Origin: Symbiodinium natans
Taxonomy: Eukaryota > Sar > Dinophyceae > Suessiales > Symbiodiniaceae
NCBI GenBank assembly: GCA_905221605.1
Contig: CAJNDS010002215.1
Span: forward strand, 406,001-470,000
DNA: 64,000 nt
Direction of reading: 5' to 3'
Positions 1 to 11,340 of the stretch are shown here, in pieces. The notes beneath the pieces are model-generated. The model saw only the letters and a list, made by a program, of their open reading frames with translations, searched no databases and was not told the DNA's origin. Within the stretch, counting starts at the first letter, position 1. Each line of letters opens with the position of its first letter. The position numbers and the translations under genes were made by a program.

Positions 1-1500
1 CAACTCTTAGTTTCTGCCTACTCCATTTGCTTGTTTTGTTTCTCGCAAGGTCACCCAGTGACCCCTTGCCTCACGCACTGTCTGTGATCGAGCCGAAGCC
101 GTATGAGTACAACAATCGTTTATGCGTATGGACTATAAATATATACACATGTATAAGCAAATACCATATATATATATATACATACAATATGTATAATATA
201 GATATAGGCACATAGGTAAACAATAGGCGGATAAGTTCGCATATATCATGTACTGAGTACATACATGTGCAGTGACAGCATGACAAACACCCCAGGTGAG
301 ACAATTCAGAGAAAACCTGGCGTCAAGGAGCGCACCTAATCCGGGTACAGCTCCCTTACAGTCACAAAGCGTTTAGCCGTGCAAGCTGGATCGCAGCTTC
401 CGAGAGCAAAGAAGGTCACCGCCAGCAGCCGCAACGAGAGCTACGAACATTCAAAAGACAGCAGGAGACATTCGGACCTTCGACTGCTCTACGGATGCTC
501 CGGCTTGCTACAATTAGGAGACCCCTATGTTTTAATGTAGGGCTGTCTCTTGACCAAGTCGCCTGGGAAGTGCCTGCAAATGCAACAACATTGCATGCGC
601 TGCCCAGCCATGAAGGAGGAGGAAAGAAAAGGGAGCTCTCAACACGTGATGCCGCATGCCCTCATGTGCCCCCTCCCGCCCCCCCCCAAAGCCACCGAGC
701 CACCTCCAGGCCGTAGAATTCCGAGCCACGCCAAACAGACCAGGTCTTCCAGGACCTCTGCGCAATGCGCCTGCCAATCTTCGTGCCCAGCCGCGCCATC
801 CTCGCGCCGGGGCCGAAGCCATCGGGGATTCGAGGTTTCTGGCACAGAGCCAAGAGAGGGAGGGGGTGGGAACGGACTCGGCTTGATCGCATCTCTTAGC
901 TCCTTGCACTTGCGGCTGAAAGCTGGAGGAAGAAATGTCCATGATATACATTGGTTTCTAAGCGCCGTGGTGCATTGATCAGCAAGCCTGTTCTTTGTCA
1001 CATGTGCTGGATTAACATCTTGGAAGCCCGGTGCAATTGGAGGCAAAGTAGATAAACTGCTGCAGCAGTTGCCGTAGAGATCCTCGGCGCTCATGACGTG
1101 GCTGCAGAAGATTGACGACCTCGAGGCAGTGTCAGTGTCTCCTCAACTCCAATTTTCAACTCGCTGAGCCCCCACCTGGGCTCTCAAACTGGAATCAACA
1201 AAATAAACTAGCAAGGGTCGGCACTAATTAGTGGTCTACAGGGGTTCGGTTCAAGGAAGCTGCTCTGTTGAAGCAAAAAATCTTTCCAGACTAGAGCATG
1301 AGCACTCCGCTAGCATGCCTATGAGATCTTCTCTGCCAGGATAGTTTCCATCCAGATCGATTGGCAAACGAGGGTGATGTCACATGGAGCCAGCAGTTGT
1401 GCTCTGACACTCCCTCAACATCCGCCGACCACGAGTTCCAAAGCCCATGTCTCAACATAGACTCGCACTTGACGATAGCACTGTACAATATGCATGTATA
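1..1500. other. No gene recognised; AT-rich tract and unresolved GC-rich ORFs
   Basis: Positions 120-260 are AT-rich with a short (TA)n run. Positions 495-1094 are GC-rich and open in several frames on both strands, with a C-run near 672-690. No frame has splice signals or a residue pattern that sets it apart from its shadows, so none is called. Confidence 0.5.
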
Positions 1501-1965
1501 CAGTACAGTATATTATATTACATTTAATATCTAATGTAAATATAATATAACTATATATATAAAATATAATATATAATGAATATTACATATTATATAATAT
1601 ATAATATATAATATATAATATATAATATATAATATATAATATATAATATATAATATATAATATATAATATATAATATATAATATATAATATGTAACATAT
1701 GATGTATAATGCACAATGTTATACAATATATGATAGTTGTGCACATAGTATACATTGTATATTTTACACTATATGTTATAAAATGTCAAATATGTAATAA
1801 GTAGTATACAATATATTGAATATATATATATATATACATATGTACATATACTACATACCATATAGCATATAACATATAGTGTATAGTATTGTATATATAC
1901 ATTATTTATCATACATCAGTATGTATAGTATATCATATGTGATATACACTATGTAGTAACATGTT
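1501..1965. repeat. AT-rich satellite-like block, heptamer TATAATA core
   Basis: About 465 bases are almost pure A/T. From roughly 1590 to 1690 the heptamer TATAATA repeats nearly perfectly, flanked by degenerate TATACA/ATATGT copies. The block cannot code sensibly: the open minus frame across it reads only an Ile/Tyr/Leu repeat. Confidence 0.9.
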
Positions 1966-1968
1966 CAA

Positions 1969-2268
1969 TTAAATTTTTCGTAATCTGTATAAACCGTATG
2001 TAGTAGCAGCAAGACATGTGCCTCTGCCAGGCGGCAGGTGCACCGTTGCGCTGTGCAGCACGGATGCTTGGTAGCTTTTCAGCTGGGTTTTCGTCTCCGT
2101 GGGGCGCTGTTGGGCAGAAGCCCGTTGGGATTTCTTGGCTTTCTTTGGTTGGGATTTGTGGTCTTTTAAAGGAGAGTGCAAGCAAAGCAGGCATGATGAT
2201 GTAGCGTAATTCATGATCGTAGTCGAAATCAGGCTCCGGCGCTTCGATGCCACACCCGCCAAGGGCAA
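1969..2268 (-). CDS. Possible Lys/Gln-rich coding segment, unrecognised
   Basis: A 99-codon open frame on the minus strand has a hydrophilic stretch rich in Lys, Ser and Gln (for example KDHKSQPKKAKKSQ). The plus strand over the same bases is hydrophobic and less protein-like. No domain is recognised and no splice pair is convincing, so this may be chance. Confidence 0.2.
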   Translation of the reverse strand: MPLAGVASKRRSLISTTIMNYATSSCLLCLHSPLKDHKSQPKKAKKSQRASAQQRPTETKTQLKSYQASVLHSATVHLPPGRGTCLAATTYGLYRLRKI

Positions 2269-2478
2269 GTCTGGGTCATTCGGCCAGATTCAGCACGGAC
2301 TACGGGGCAGCAGTTGTCATGGCTGTCCTGGCAAGTTAGCTTTGTTGCTGCATATCGACGTTCGCGCGCATCTGTGACGCAGAGAGCACGCCGGTTCCGT
2401 TTTATTTGTTGGCTCTAAGTTTTGGAAGTGCATATGGCTTCCATGATCGACGGCTGGCTTAGTTAAGCGGTCAGTCGT

Positions 2479-2805
2479 TTGCAACACCTGTCTGTTGTGC
2501 CTAGATTCACGTTCTCCGCGATGCGAGAGAGAGAGACAGCAAAGCACGTCAGCACGAGAATCCACACGCAACAAGCGCAGCAAAATTTGATCAGCACCCC
2601 AGTAGTTTTGCTCTCGACAATGTTCTTTATAGACCGAGACATCATTGAGCTCATAAGTCATAGACAAACGAAGCGACATGACATTTCAGATAATTTTAAG
2701 AATTTTAAGTTGTTCAAGAATCGTAGATGCCACTTAAGAAGAAGTGCTAGAAATCTTCACCAACTGAGACAGTGCCTGCCTGTGTGGTTTTTTCAAAGGG
2801 ATTGA
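2479..2805 (+). CDS. Possible basic protein segment, unrecognised
   Basis: Open for 108 codons, with an in-frame ATG at 2521 that leaves 94 residues. The sequence is rich in charged and aromatic residues (DRDIIELISHRQTKRHD, FKNFKLFKNRRC). A minus-strand frame over 2317-2679 (120 codons) competes and cannot be excluded. No family is recognised. Confidence 0.25.
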   Translation: MQHLSVVPRFTFSAMRERETAKHVSTRIHTQQAQQNLISTPVVLLSTMFFIDRDIIELISHRQTKRHDISDNFKNFKLFKNRRCHLRRSARNLHQLRQCLPVWFFQRD

Positions 2806-2809
2806 ACAT

Positions 2810-3775
2810 GGGAAGCCTTGCTGATATGCTCATTGCAAGTGCGCTTGCAACAACAAAACAGTCCCACCTATGCCCCTCCCACCCATGAAACATCACTAGT
2901 GGAAGTCGTATGTTACTCACTTCGGACTTCTCAGCTTTTGCAACAGCTGAGCGTATTTCCCGTAACACTACAAAAGGTCTTGGAAAACATAGGCCGTTCA
3001 TGCAGACCTTGTCCCACATCGTCCTCCTTAAGTCAATTGAGATTTGCTACGTTTCGACGAAATTCCCCCTGTCGCTTTGGCGTGCAGTAGTAGTGGCTCT
3101 CCAATTGTGTTCTGGATCGAGTGGAGTCGGTAACAAAGAGAAACGGGTTGCCCTTAGTCAGGAACGCAGTAAAGAGGACATCCTGTGAACATGAATGGGC
3201 TTCGCATGACATTGACTGTGTGTGTATGCCACCTGCTAGAACTACAGAGCAGAATCGCGCACAGTCACAGCTCTTTGTATTTACAGACAGCTGCATGGAC
3301 CTGGTTCACATACACAGGTGTGTATGCACGGGCAGGCGACTCGTTTAAAGATCTGTTGGGTTGAACTCAATAGCAGGCAGGGATGTCAATTCTGTTAGTC
3401 TGTCAGACACACATGACTAGAGAAAGCAGCAACAACCAAATCTAAAAGCGTTTCCTCACCCTTGGAATGAAGACTTGTCAGTGCCGGGAACAAAGCCAAG
3501 CCTGCTTAGGTCTGTCGAGTGGCAGCAAAGCATGGGGTTCGGCCCCTGGTCATTCACTTCTGACTCGCCAGGAACCCACTCGGCTCCTAATGCCAGGATA
3601 GTAAGTAGTAGTGCGCGGCCTCAGCGGTGCTGTGCCACTCTCTGCAATGTCAGCGTTCTTAGTATTGAATTGGGCCAACCCCCGTCAGTTCGAGGGATGA
3701 TGCGTTCAATTTCACATGCCAACTGGATACTCTGCTTGGATTGAGGGGCTCGGGGTGAAGAGCTGGTTGGGAGCA
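2810..3775. other. No gene recognised
   Basis: Only short overlapping frames of 60-92 codons on both strands. None is favoured by composition or splice signals. Confidence 0.4.
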
Positions 3776-3780
3776 ACCGC

Positions 3781-4089
3781 ATGGGCCGGAATGAACTTCA
3801 CTTCGTTCCTAACGTGAGTCTGGGCGGGGATCTGAAGCCTTCCAGCTTTACAATCATCAATGTGCCGATCTGCTCCGAGCATGCTTACCGCCATTGTTCA
3901 CAAACCAGTTGGCCGAACGCGCAATTGTACAACCTTTTAGCACCTCAATTTTGCCTTCCACCCAAGATGTTGTCGCCAAGGACACTGTCTCTGTCCTGCC
4001 CGATCGCGCAGGCAGGCCTGAAAGAGGACAGTCGCAGTCTGTACAAGGGGTTCATTAGTCTTGCAGAAACCGATTCTGCCTGTTGCTGA
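3781..4089 (+). CDS. Possible 102-aa ORF, unrecognised
   Basis: ATG at 3781, 102 residues, mixed composition (MGRNELHFVPNVSLGGDL at the start). It overlaps the longer ATG-initiated minus-strand frame at 3937-4560. At most one is likely to be real, and the minus frame is the longer. Confidence 0.25.
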   Translation: MGRNELHFVPNVSLGGDLKPSSFTIINVPICSEHAYRHCSQTSWPNAQLYNLLAPQFCLPPKMLSPRTLSLSCPIAQAGLKEDSRSLYKGFISLAETDSACC

Positions 4090-4560
4090 GCCACCGAGGC
4101 AGCATGCAGAAATGCGTAGAAGCAACGCCATTGTTAACGGTGCAGGAGGATGTATCGGTGGAAGCGTCCACATGCGAGCTGCAGGCTTGGCACCAGTCCT
4201 GTAGCTGCCAGTAGGAGGACAGATGCTTCGATTACGAGAGCAGCAAAGATCGCTGTGCGCATTCACACGATTCGTCGTTGGCCTTCTGACACCTGGGACC
4301 TGTTGGCAGGTTTCACTGCAGGGTAAGAGCTTGGCCTCCTCCTCAGTTGCCTTCCCAGCAGAAGCTGCATTGTGCACAAGCTCTGCATGTAGGCCCGGCT
4401 GTCCCTGGCCGTCTTCACGCTTGGCATCCTTCAGACACACACTTGCCCATATTGCAAAGGTAGACATGAGCGGCATGCTTTGTGGCAGCATCCGCCCAAA
4501 TCTCTCTTGGTGGAGGTGCGCTTCTTTGCAGTGCTGCATTAACCCATTGCCTGAAGTCAT
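3937..4560 (-). CDS. 207-aa ATG-initiated ORF, unrecognised
   Basis: One of the longest ATG-started frames outside repeats. The first half is hydrophilic and protein-like (CLKDAKREDGQGQP, AGKATEEEAKLLPC). The second half is Cys/Arg-rich and less convincing. No domain, signal peptide or membrane segment is recognised. A frame of this length is only marginally unexpected by chance in 64 kb. Confidence 0.35.
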   Translation of the reverse strand: MTSGNGLMQHCKEAHLHQERFGRMLPQSMPLMSTFAIWASVCLKDAKREDGQGQPGLHAELVHNAASAGKATEEEAKLLPCSETCQQVPGVRRPTTNRVNAHSDLCCSRNRSICPPTGSYRTGAKPAARMWTLPPIHPPAPLTMALLLRISACCLGGSATGRIGFCKTNEPLVQTATVLFQACLRDRAGQRQCPWRQHLGWKAKLRC

Positions 4561-4662
4561 GCGAGATCGAGATCATGCATGAATTCTGAATGGCTCTGGG
4601 CTTTGACATTTGGACTTCCACTCCCGAAAGGGGAACATTCCAATGTGGCACTTGCGACGCAG

Positions 4663-4769
4663 AGGCTGCGGCGGGAGGTCGCAAAGCGGAGAAACCTCGG
4701 CGTAGACGAAGCCTTCGAGAGGCCAGCGAGGGTTGAACGTGAGAGAATGAGTTGTGCATCGTTCATGGA
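4663..4769 (+). CDS. Candidate internal exon, basic helix-like peptide
   Basis: An Arg/Glu-rich open stretch begins after a GCAG acceptor (4659-4662) with RLRREVAKRRNLGVDEAF and ends exactly at a consensus donor GTAAGT (4770-4775). The minus strand is also open here. The frame is supported by codon character and the strong donor, not by any known domain. Confidence 0.3.
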
Positions 4770-4986
4770 GTAAGTTGTGATGCAGTCGATCTAAGCTTTG
4801 AGAGTTTGACTCAAAAGAAGTTTTGTTCAAAGCAGAATCGGGAAATGCAGGTTGGTCAGACGCTAGCTCACGAAGTCTCAAGAACGAATTTGGCGTCATC
4901 ACTTTGCCGCGCACATTCTGAACCCGTGGCCTAGAGACTGGTTTTCCTGACACGTCCACCACCTCCCACATGTCCGCTTACATGAG

Positions 4987-5277
4987 TCACTGAATCCAAA
5001 CGACCTCCAAACGGGAAGGCTGACGCTCGAGGTGGAGTTGCTTGGCCATTGAAGCTTTGCGGGATTTGCGGGCTTCTGCAGTTTGAGCTTCGGATGCTTG
5101 GGCGACTTGAAGGCTGTCGGAGTTGGCATACGACAAAGGCATTCGGCATCGTAGGTTTAGATGTGTGTGTGGCGGATGAATTAACTCCATTTCAGGCTGG
5201 CAAAGACCGCTCACAAAAGCTGGCCCGACGTGCGCTGCCCTTAGCCTGGGAAAGGGCCATGTCTTTGTCGTTGCCAT
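4987..5277 (-). CDS. Possible Ala/Gln-rich coding segment, unrecognised
   Basis: Minus-strand frame of 96 codons. Its last 45 residues are helix-like (LQVAQASEAQTAEARKSRK). No domain or splice support. Plus-strand frames overlap it. Confidence 0.2.
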   Translation of the reverse strand: MATTKTWPFPRLRAAHVGPAFVSGLCQPEMELIHPPHTHLNLRCRMPLSYANSDSLQVAQASEAQTAEARKSRKASMAKQLHLERQPSRLEVVWIQ

Positions 5278-5487
5278 TGGCTACACCTACAACCAACTAA
5301 ACGACCTGCTTTCTGTTCGTGGCAAGCTCCTTCACAGGCATAGAGGCATAGAGGGTGCAAGGCTGGTAAGCGCATGGTCGCTGAAAGCTTCAGCGATAAT
5401 CGGGCTCACCCGGCTCACCCAACATCTCTTCGCGTATCTCAGCACAGATGCGTCTAAGGTGGTACAAGAAGGAGATGAAGCATCCAA

Positions 5488-6243
5488 GTGCCAGGCACCT
5501 CGACCTTGAGATGTACAACCGAAGGGTTGGGGCGTTTCCACATGCTTCATGCAGTTGTAGCCGCACGCCCTAAAGAAAGGACATCCGAGGCCGACCTCAG
5601 GTTTGCTCCGTGTACATGCGCGGCATTTTCGAAACCTCCTCACGGAAAGACCCACCTGCAAAGATCTAGAGCCGACCATGGTGCAATCGAGCAGGATGCG
5701 CAGCATGTGCAGCAAAGACCACCCGCTTGTTTCGATCTTCGAGGTCGGGGTATCCCTGGACGCCAGCCATGGAGTCTGCGCAGGCACTCAGCGACACTTT
5801 GCGGGGCTTTTGAATGTTGTGGCGGATCTGTCAGTGTGCTGGTTGAGAAGAGTAAAACTAAGCTGTTGGGCGTATTCTGCCTCGATATATTTCAAGGGGT
5901 CCAGCAGAATGTCCACGGAGCCTGGCCTGCTCACAACGAAGCGCTTGGTTTGGCAAAATCGGTTGTAATGTCTCAGTCGCCTGACCAATCCAAAGTTCAA
6001 AGTCCCTTCCAAGCGCATCCCCGCAACTCTCGAATTCCTCTTCACCACCTCTGCAGCTTCTACCCGCAACCCTGCACAAGATCCCACCAAGAGCAAAGCA
6101 GGACTTCTCGCAGCGCGCAAGCAGGGTGCCAGTGGCACGGGGTCCACCGCAGCGCTCGCGGTCTACGGAGTCTACGGAGGAGCATGGCTCTAGTGAAAAC
6201 AGGTGCTGGACCGTTTGGATCCGTTCGGATCGACTGTCCGTAA
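5488..6243 (+). CDS. 251-codon open frame, unrecognised and contested
   Basis: A long GTG-initiated open frame rich in Arg, His, Ser and Gln, without predicted membrane segments. Minus-strand frames over 5332-5787 and 5858-6349 are equally open and similar in character, so strand cannot be settled by reading. If real, it would be one of the longer exons in the window. No motif is recognised. Confidence 0.25.
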   Translation: MPGTSTLRCTTEGLGRFHMLHAVVAARPKERTSEADLRFAPCTCAAFSKPPHGKTHLQRSRADHGAIEQDAQHVQQRPPACFDLRGRGIPGRQPWSLRRHSATLCGAFECCGGSVSVLVEKSKTKLLGVFCLDIFQGVQQNVHGAWPAHNEALGLAKSVVMSQSPDQSKVQSPFQAHPRNSRIPLHHLCSFYPQPCTRSHQEQSRTSRSAQAGCQWHGVHRSARGLRSLRRSMALVKTGAGPFGSVRIDCP

Positions 6244-6633
6244 GGTAGGCCTGGAACACCAAACTGCGATCCTTGCACCGCTTGAACTGTATGTGTTCAG
6301 TGGCACTGTTGCACCCGGGGCTTTTTCGATTGACGAGTTTGACAGGCATCTGAACCCTTGCGAACTCTTGCAGGAAGGCGCCTCGCCAGGCGAAACAGCC
6401 GGGGGTGTGGCGTGTGTAGATTCTTTGTTCAGGCGTAGGGGCTGTTGTGTTTTACGGGCCGAGACCGGTGCTTCTTCATGTATGTACGGCTGAGCATGGT
6501 GGGTCGCATTCACGTCACACCTTGCAAAGGTTTGGTGTGGTTAGGTCCATGGGCCAATCACACAGGACGAGAGCGTTCATGTTTCGGAAGGCATGACCGT
6601 TTGGTATTCAGGCATGTGCTCCAACAGGTCCCA

Positions 6634-7128
6634 TCAGAGTCTGGTGCGTGGCATCAAATTTCCCTCCCGCCCGACCTCGATGAGTGCAGTGAGGGTGGTG
6701 ATGGGGCGTGGGCATGTGGAGCATCGAGCCAGAGCTGTGTGATCACGCTCGGCACGACGAGCCGCATGAAACCCGCGAAGTTTATAAAGCTCAAAGCCCA
6801 TGCGCTGTTTGCAATTCTGCCGACAGGCTTTCTGTTTGTCGCTGCCCCAGTTTCGCATTCGGCGTAGCTGTGGCAGAGACTTCCATACTCGTGACTCCGT
6901 GCTGTGTCGTACGTTGACAAGCTCTAGGACTCTAGGTGGCAAGGTGCTAAGTCCGGACTGGCAAAGGCCTCTGCAGTTTCGGAACCTGCTTCGGAGCGTG
7001 AGTAAAGTATAAATGATCACAGCTCGGGAATGCACTTCCGCCAAGGCTCCCGACGATCTTTGCATCGGCATCGACACAACGCAGGCTTGTTCAAACAAAT
7101 ATGCACGTGAGAAGTTGGGTTCAGACAT
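6634..7128 (-). CDS. 164-aa ATG-initiated ORF, unrecognised
   Basis: Starts at an ATG (plus-strand 7126-7128) and runs 164 residues. It is hydrophilic and basic, with protein-like stretches such as KSLPQLRRMRNWGSDKQK and GFELYKLRGFHAARR. The opposite strand is more fragmented. No domain, signal peptide or membrane segment is recognised. Confidence 0.35.
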   Translation of the reverse strand: MSEPNFSRAYLFEQACVVSMPMQRSSGALAEVHSRAVIIYTLLTLRSRFRNCRGLCQSGLSTLPPRVLELVNVRHSTESRVWKSLPQLRRMRNWGSDKQKACRQNCKQRMGFELYKLRGFHAARRAERDHTALARCSTCPRPITTLTALIEVGREGNLMPRTRL

Positions 7129-7352
7129 CCATCCGACTTGAACGGTCTTTGCACTGCACTACCGCCTTAAAATGCAATTTCCTGAAGCCGTTTGAAAGCT
7201 CTTTGCTGTCCAGGACAGCAAAACGATCACGGTCCGAGTTCATTTCGAAGCTGAAGTGCCTTGGTGATTCAAAAGCCGGCTGCATCACATATAACAGAAC
7301 ATAACACATACTATACAAGAGAGGATATGCAATCCGTTAATGAATAGATAAG

Positions 7353-7515
7353 CGGAGGGGCAGGGCCGGGGGGGGGCAGGGGGGTTGGGGGGGCCAAGTG
7401 GGGGGGTGTGGTGGTGGGCCATTGACTTGCACCCCCCGCCCACCCTCCCGGCCTCGCCCCACACCCCCCCACCCCCCTTTCCCGTCCCTCGGCCACCGCC
7501 CCCACCCACCCCCGA
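7353..7515. repeat. G-tract block followed by C-tract block
   Basis: Positions 7353-7420 hold many runs of 3-9 G. Positions 7430-7515 hold many runs of 3-8 C. The two halves can pair imperfectly into a long hairpin, and each can form quadruplex-type structures on its own strand. The Gly/Pro-rich frames across it are composition artefacts. Confidence 0.85.
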
Positions 7516-7740
7516 ATTGTTTTGCGCATGATGGCGCATGATGGCCCTCGGGCAGATGATCTGGGCAGGCTTGCATCGCACGTGCAAGCTGTCCGCTGCT
7601 GATCTTCACCTTTGGCTTTAACTTGTAGTTAGCCAAGCCCAGGCATTGAACGTCGTGCAGAAGATCATGCCGTCCCTCTTGCACAATTATTCCGCAGATC
7701 TGTTCGGATAGTAAGCCTAACGGGAAGTAGGCAGCGTCAA

Positions 7741-7977
7741 GTGCAGGCTCCAAAATTTGCGAGCCATTCTTCCATGAAGCCTCGAACGCTGATCCTTCTA
7801 GACCACAGACAGAGGACAACACAGCCGAAAAGCCCCGTTCACTACAACCACCCAAATGTGTCCCAGTGTGAAAGGCTGGAAGAGCTGTTAGCTGCGGATA
7901 TCTTGGATGATGCCTGGCACAAATGGGGGGCCGGGCAAGCAGCTAGTGCTGGTTCAGTCGCTGGTTCAACCGTTTAG
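7741..7977 (+). CDS. Candidate coding segment, unrecognised
   Basis: Open for 78 codons. The last 45 residues are the convincing part (NVSQCERLEELLAADILDDA followed by HKWGAGQ). The N-terminal half is less protein-like, so the true exon may begin near 7850. No family is recognised. Confidence 0.3.
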   Translation: MQAPKFASHSSMKPRTLILLDHRQRTTQPKSPVHYNHPNVSQCERLEELLAADILDDAWHKWGAGQAASAGSVAGSTV

Positions 7978-7999
7978 CCAGCATCAGCCCCCAAGAAAG

Positions 8000-10400
8000 C
8001 AGAAAGTCGACCCAAGTAGGCGCAAGGAGTGAAAAGGCATTCAGAGGGCTGAGAGGCTCGAGTCGCTTGCAGCAGATCTTTTCCTGAGGATCGTGTCAAT
8101 ATCTTCTTGCAGGGCGATGAGCAGAATCCAATCCTTTGGGCAGGCGTTGCAGCCCAAGTGTGACCATGGCAAAATGCACGGTGCAGTTATCTGAGTTGCA
8201 TTACTGGTAGAGCAGATGCGAATCCTGCTGCTGCGATCCATACACGAGCCTGTTAATGCAGGTTCAACTAGACTTTAAAAAACTAGATTACGGGGAATAT
8301 CTGTACAAGCCTGCCACTGCCAGCAGGACTCTCCGGACGCTGCATTCCCAAGTCGCGCGTTCCTGAGACATCGTTGAAACGGGAATCCTGAATTCAAGCA
8401 CACTCGACACTGACACTAGAAAGCATTCCGTCCGCCACTCATGGCTGCATACCCCAGGACCACGTGGGCACTGACAACCTGCGACCGTTTCCGCGACCGG
8501 CAGCGCAACCCGAGTGCACCAGGCAGTGAAGGGTCCCAGTGGGAACCAGTGGGTTCGGGCAGAGCAGACATGAGCAGACCATGGCATGTCAGTAACGCGT
8601 TGCAGCTTGGAGGAGCCGTGTAGTCTCAATGTGCAGGCTACGCCTTGGCGATCGTTCTCAAAAAACACAAGGACACATTTCCTGGATTCACTTTACTTGG
8701 GGCTATCAAGCGGCATCAGTGACTTTGTTGCATCTGCTAGGGTTTGCCCATGTGTCGCGCGAATCAAAATCCCGGCTTGGACGTTTGAAGCCAGTGAGCG
8801 GACGATACCACAGAACTGGGGTATGTAATGTATGGCTTTCAGGGCTTTTCAGCCTTCAGGTGCAGAGGGCTACAAGGATCAGGATCTCGATGTGTTTGTA
8901 CATTTTGGGCTTTGGTTGCGTTCGCCCGGGCTGGTAGAAATGTAGCCTTTGTGCGGGGCCGCTGCTCGAAGTCTGGCTCCAGCAGTGCTTCTGCTCGCCG
9001 ACTGTCTTGGTGCCCAAGCCATCTCTGCCTCAGCCACCAAAAAGCCAAACAAAGGCCCCTAAATCCTGCAACATAAAATCCTTTCAGAGCACGGAAGGAC
9101 CATCTCGGCTCCTGGGCTCAGCCCTTCAAGTGTCTGGGACCTTATATGACAAACTGCATTGAGGGTTGAATTGAAGAATTGGAGCAGAGGTGCTGCTTGG
9201 GTGCGTGGGGGAGGAGGCGTGGTGACGAAAGTTCCGAGGCACCAAGCGGGCCTCGTAGGATTTGGGTCGTGAGGGTGCTGCTAGTAGCTCGTGAAGGTCA
9301 AATGTGGTATAGTCATGGAATTGCTCAGCTTGGCATGCATTGGGCTTTGGCAGATGCTGGGTGGGTGTTGGACAGGCTATCGGCGCAAACGGGCTAAATT
9401 TGGGACGAGGATCAGAAAGGACCATAAGGGTCGAACGGATCCCGACGGAGGTTGGAAGTGCTTAAGGCGAAGGGACAAAAATGTTGTGAAAAGGGCCTAG
9501 CTTTGGAGTCGACGCTGGGTGTGGTGCTGCTTTCCAGATTCCCTCGTTTGAGGTTCGGTTCGAAGGCCATGATTGCATTGACCTCTGTACCCTAAACTCG
9601 AACTCCAACTGCCTGTCGTCCGAAAAGCAAAGGACTTGTGTCCAGCATCCCCTGATGCTGAAAAACTACGACGAGCTCGAAGATCTGTTAGAGGCGATGC
9701 GATGACTGATTGCCATTTCGGTTGTTGCCTGAACATCTCCATGTCCAATGACAGCAACTTTGAGAGCCAGGGCTGGAGAGATCATTTTGGCACTGCTTCT
9801 GCCAAGTCTCGTCCTCCCAACGTGTGAGGCGCTGCGGGGAGATGAGGAGGTGCTGCGAGTGCAGGGATGGTGGGCTTTTGTCCCGAGCAGCTTTCAGTGG
9901 GAAAGTGTCAGCCTCACGAAATTTTGTTTCTTTGTTTCAGTTGACTGGACGCCTGCAGGGTTGCCACACGTACCCAAGGCCTCAACACTCTAAAGTACGT
10001 GGCAACGCCTAAATATTCCCCCTTACAGAAGGGTCGGTTCCGCAACAACCCCTCTTCCCCCCCACCCTCCCCACCGACAAGTCCGTCACAAGTATGTAAT
10101 GCCACAGCCGGCAACGCGGCAAGCGATAAACGATTTGAAACAGGGCGTTGCGGGGCGAGGGGGGCCCAGGACAACTGGGTTTCGACGACAGTTCTTAGTC
10201 GTGCAAGCGTGGGCAGACAGATCTTTTTGCCTCATCCCCACCCTCAACTCTCTGTCTGGCAAGGAATGCAATCCGTCACCTGTGCTGGCATGCAGTTCCA
10301 CGCAATTAAGCGATGCCAGTTCGCAACACATCGTTGAGCTCCGACTCTGGCGGACCCGGCGCATAAAACTTCTAAGCTATCCTGCATCAACCCCCAAACT
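8000..10400. other. Unresolved region with overlapping short ORFs
   Basis: Protein-like but mutually contradictory frames occur at 8288-8668 (-), 8629-8937 (+, ATG), 9126-9425 (-) and 9748-9993 (+). The last starts with a hydrophobic stretch resembling a signal peptide (ILALLLPSLVLPTC). A C-rich run lies at 10049-10078. None has paired splice sites or a recognised motif, so no gene is called. Confidence 0.4.
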
Positions 10401-10423
10401 GAAAGGCTCGATCCACTAACCAG

Positions 10424-10561
10424 GGCCTCTTGGGCAACCTCCCATACCAGGATCGGCGCCGCCTGACGCCGGAGCAGCGGCGGAGCTGCGAGCGGCAGCT
10501 CTCCGAGTGGAAGGAGGATGGGGTTTCGTTGGGACAGATCGGCAGACCGGTTCACCGCTGA
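10424..10561 (+). CDS. Candidate exon, charged helix-like peptide
   Basis: A CTAAC-CAG acceptor (AG at 10422-10423) is followed directly by an open stretch of 45 codons with a strongly protein-like, Arg/Glu-rich run (LTPEQRRSCERQLSEWKEDG). It ends at TGA 10559-10561, or at an internal donor before that. The opposite strand is also open but Pro/Ala-rich. No domain is recognised. Confidence 0.35.
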   Translation, partial: GLLGNLPYQDRRRLTPEQRRSCERQLSEWKEDGVSLGQIGRPVHR

Positions 10562-10599
10562 CAAAGGGCCCTTCGCACGCATTGGCTTGAAGTCTTCCG

Positions 10600-11340
10600 C
10601 CACATGGGTCGGATAACGATTGCTTAAGGTGTGTGGGGGTTTTTTTGTCGCGTGGAACCATCGTCCAGTCCTTCCTTCGATTCACAGCGTATCGCCCCTC
10701 GAGCATTCAATCCAAATAGTTCCAAGAGGCTTGTTCAGGAGTTTGCAGGGTGCCGGAAATTCAAAAGCCATTCCTCACTGGCATGTATGAGGCGAGGTCA
10801 TTCCCTGGGGTTTGTGTTTGCACGGAGCATGTTAAATGTTGAGCTCTTTAAGTGGATAAGCATGCAAGTATCTCGATGGATACATGTTGATGCTGCGTTT
10901 GGGAAGTAGAACTGGTTGGAGACCCGTACGCTCATTCATCGCATAGTTACATCAGTTACATCCATGTACGTATCTTGTGAATTCTAACAGTTTATACATA
11001 CATGTTTTTCATGCATCTCTCTCGCTCTCTCTGCGTGTCTGTCCGCGGCATGTGTGTGTGTGTGTGTGTGTTTACGCACTGCTGACAAGCTCATGACCAC
11101 AGCGCAGAAACCACTTCACGAAACTTCGGAGATCTCCCGATGAACCTTGCAGGAGCGATTCCAGGGCTTGCCGGGTGCAGCGCTGCTGCCCAGGCATCGT
11201 CACTCTCTGCTTGAAACTCCCAGCGCCTTATGCTCCGGTCACGTTATTTTGTGTTGTGCAGGGTCTTGAGCTGCACAGTCTAACCTAGGGAGGCTGTTTT
11301 TTCTTTAACAAGTATCCTTGAGCCCGTACTGAGCATGCCT
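10600..11340. other. No gene recognised; (GT)n microsatellite
   Basis: Intron- or spacer-like sequence with pyrimidine-rich stretches. A (GT)n run lies at about 11050-11071. No frame stands out. Confidence 0.5.

Noticed and set aside
7285-7855. Gly/Pro-rich minus ORFs of up to 172 codons
   Set aside because: Produced by the G/C tracts.
8195-8275. A-box-like GGTAGAGC and B-box-like GGTTCAACT, possible tRNA or tRNA-derived SINE
   Set aside because: No cloverleaf pairing. The spacing and 3' sequence do not fit, and no tail or target-site duplication is visible.
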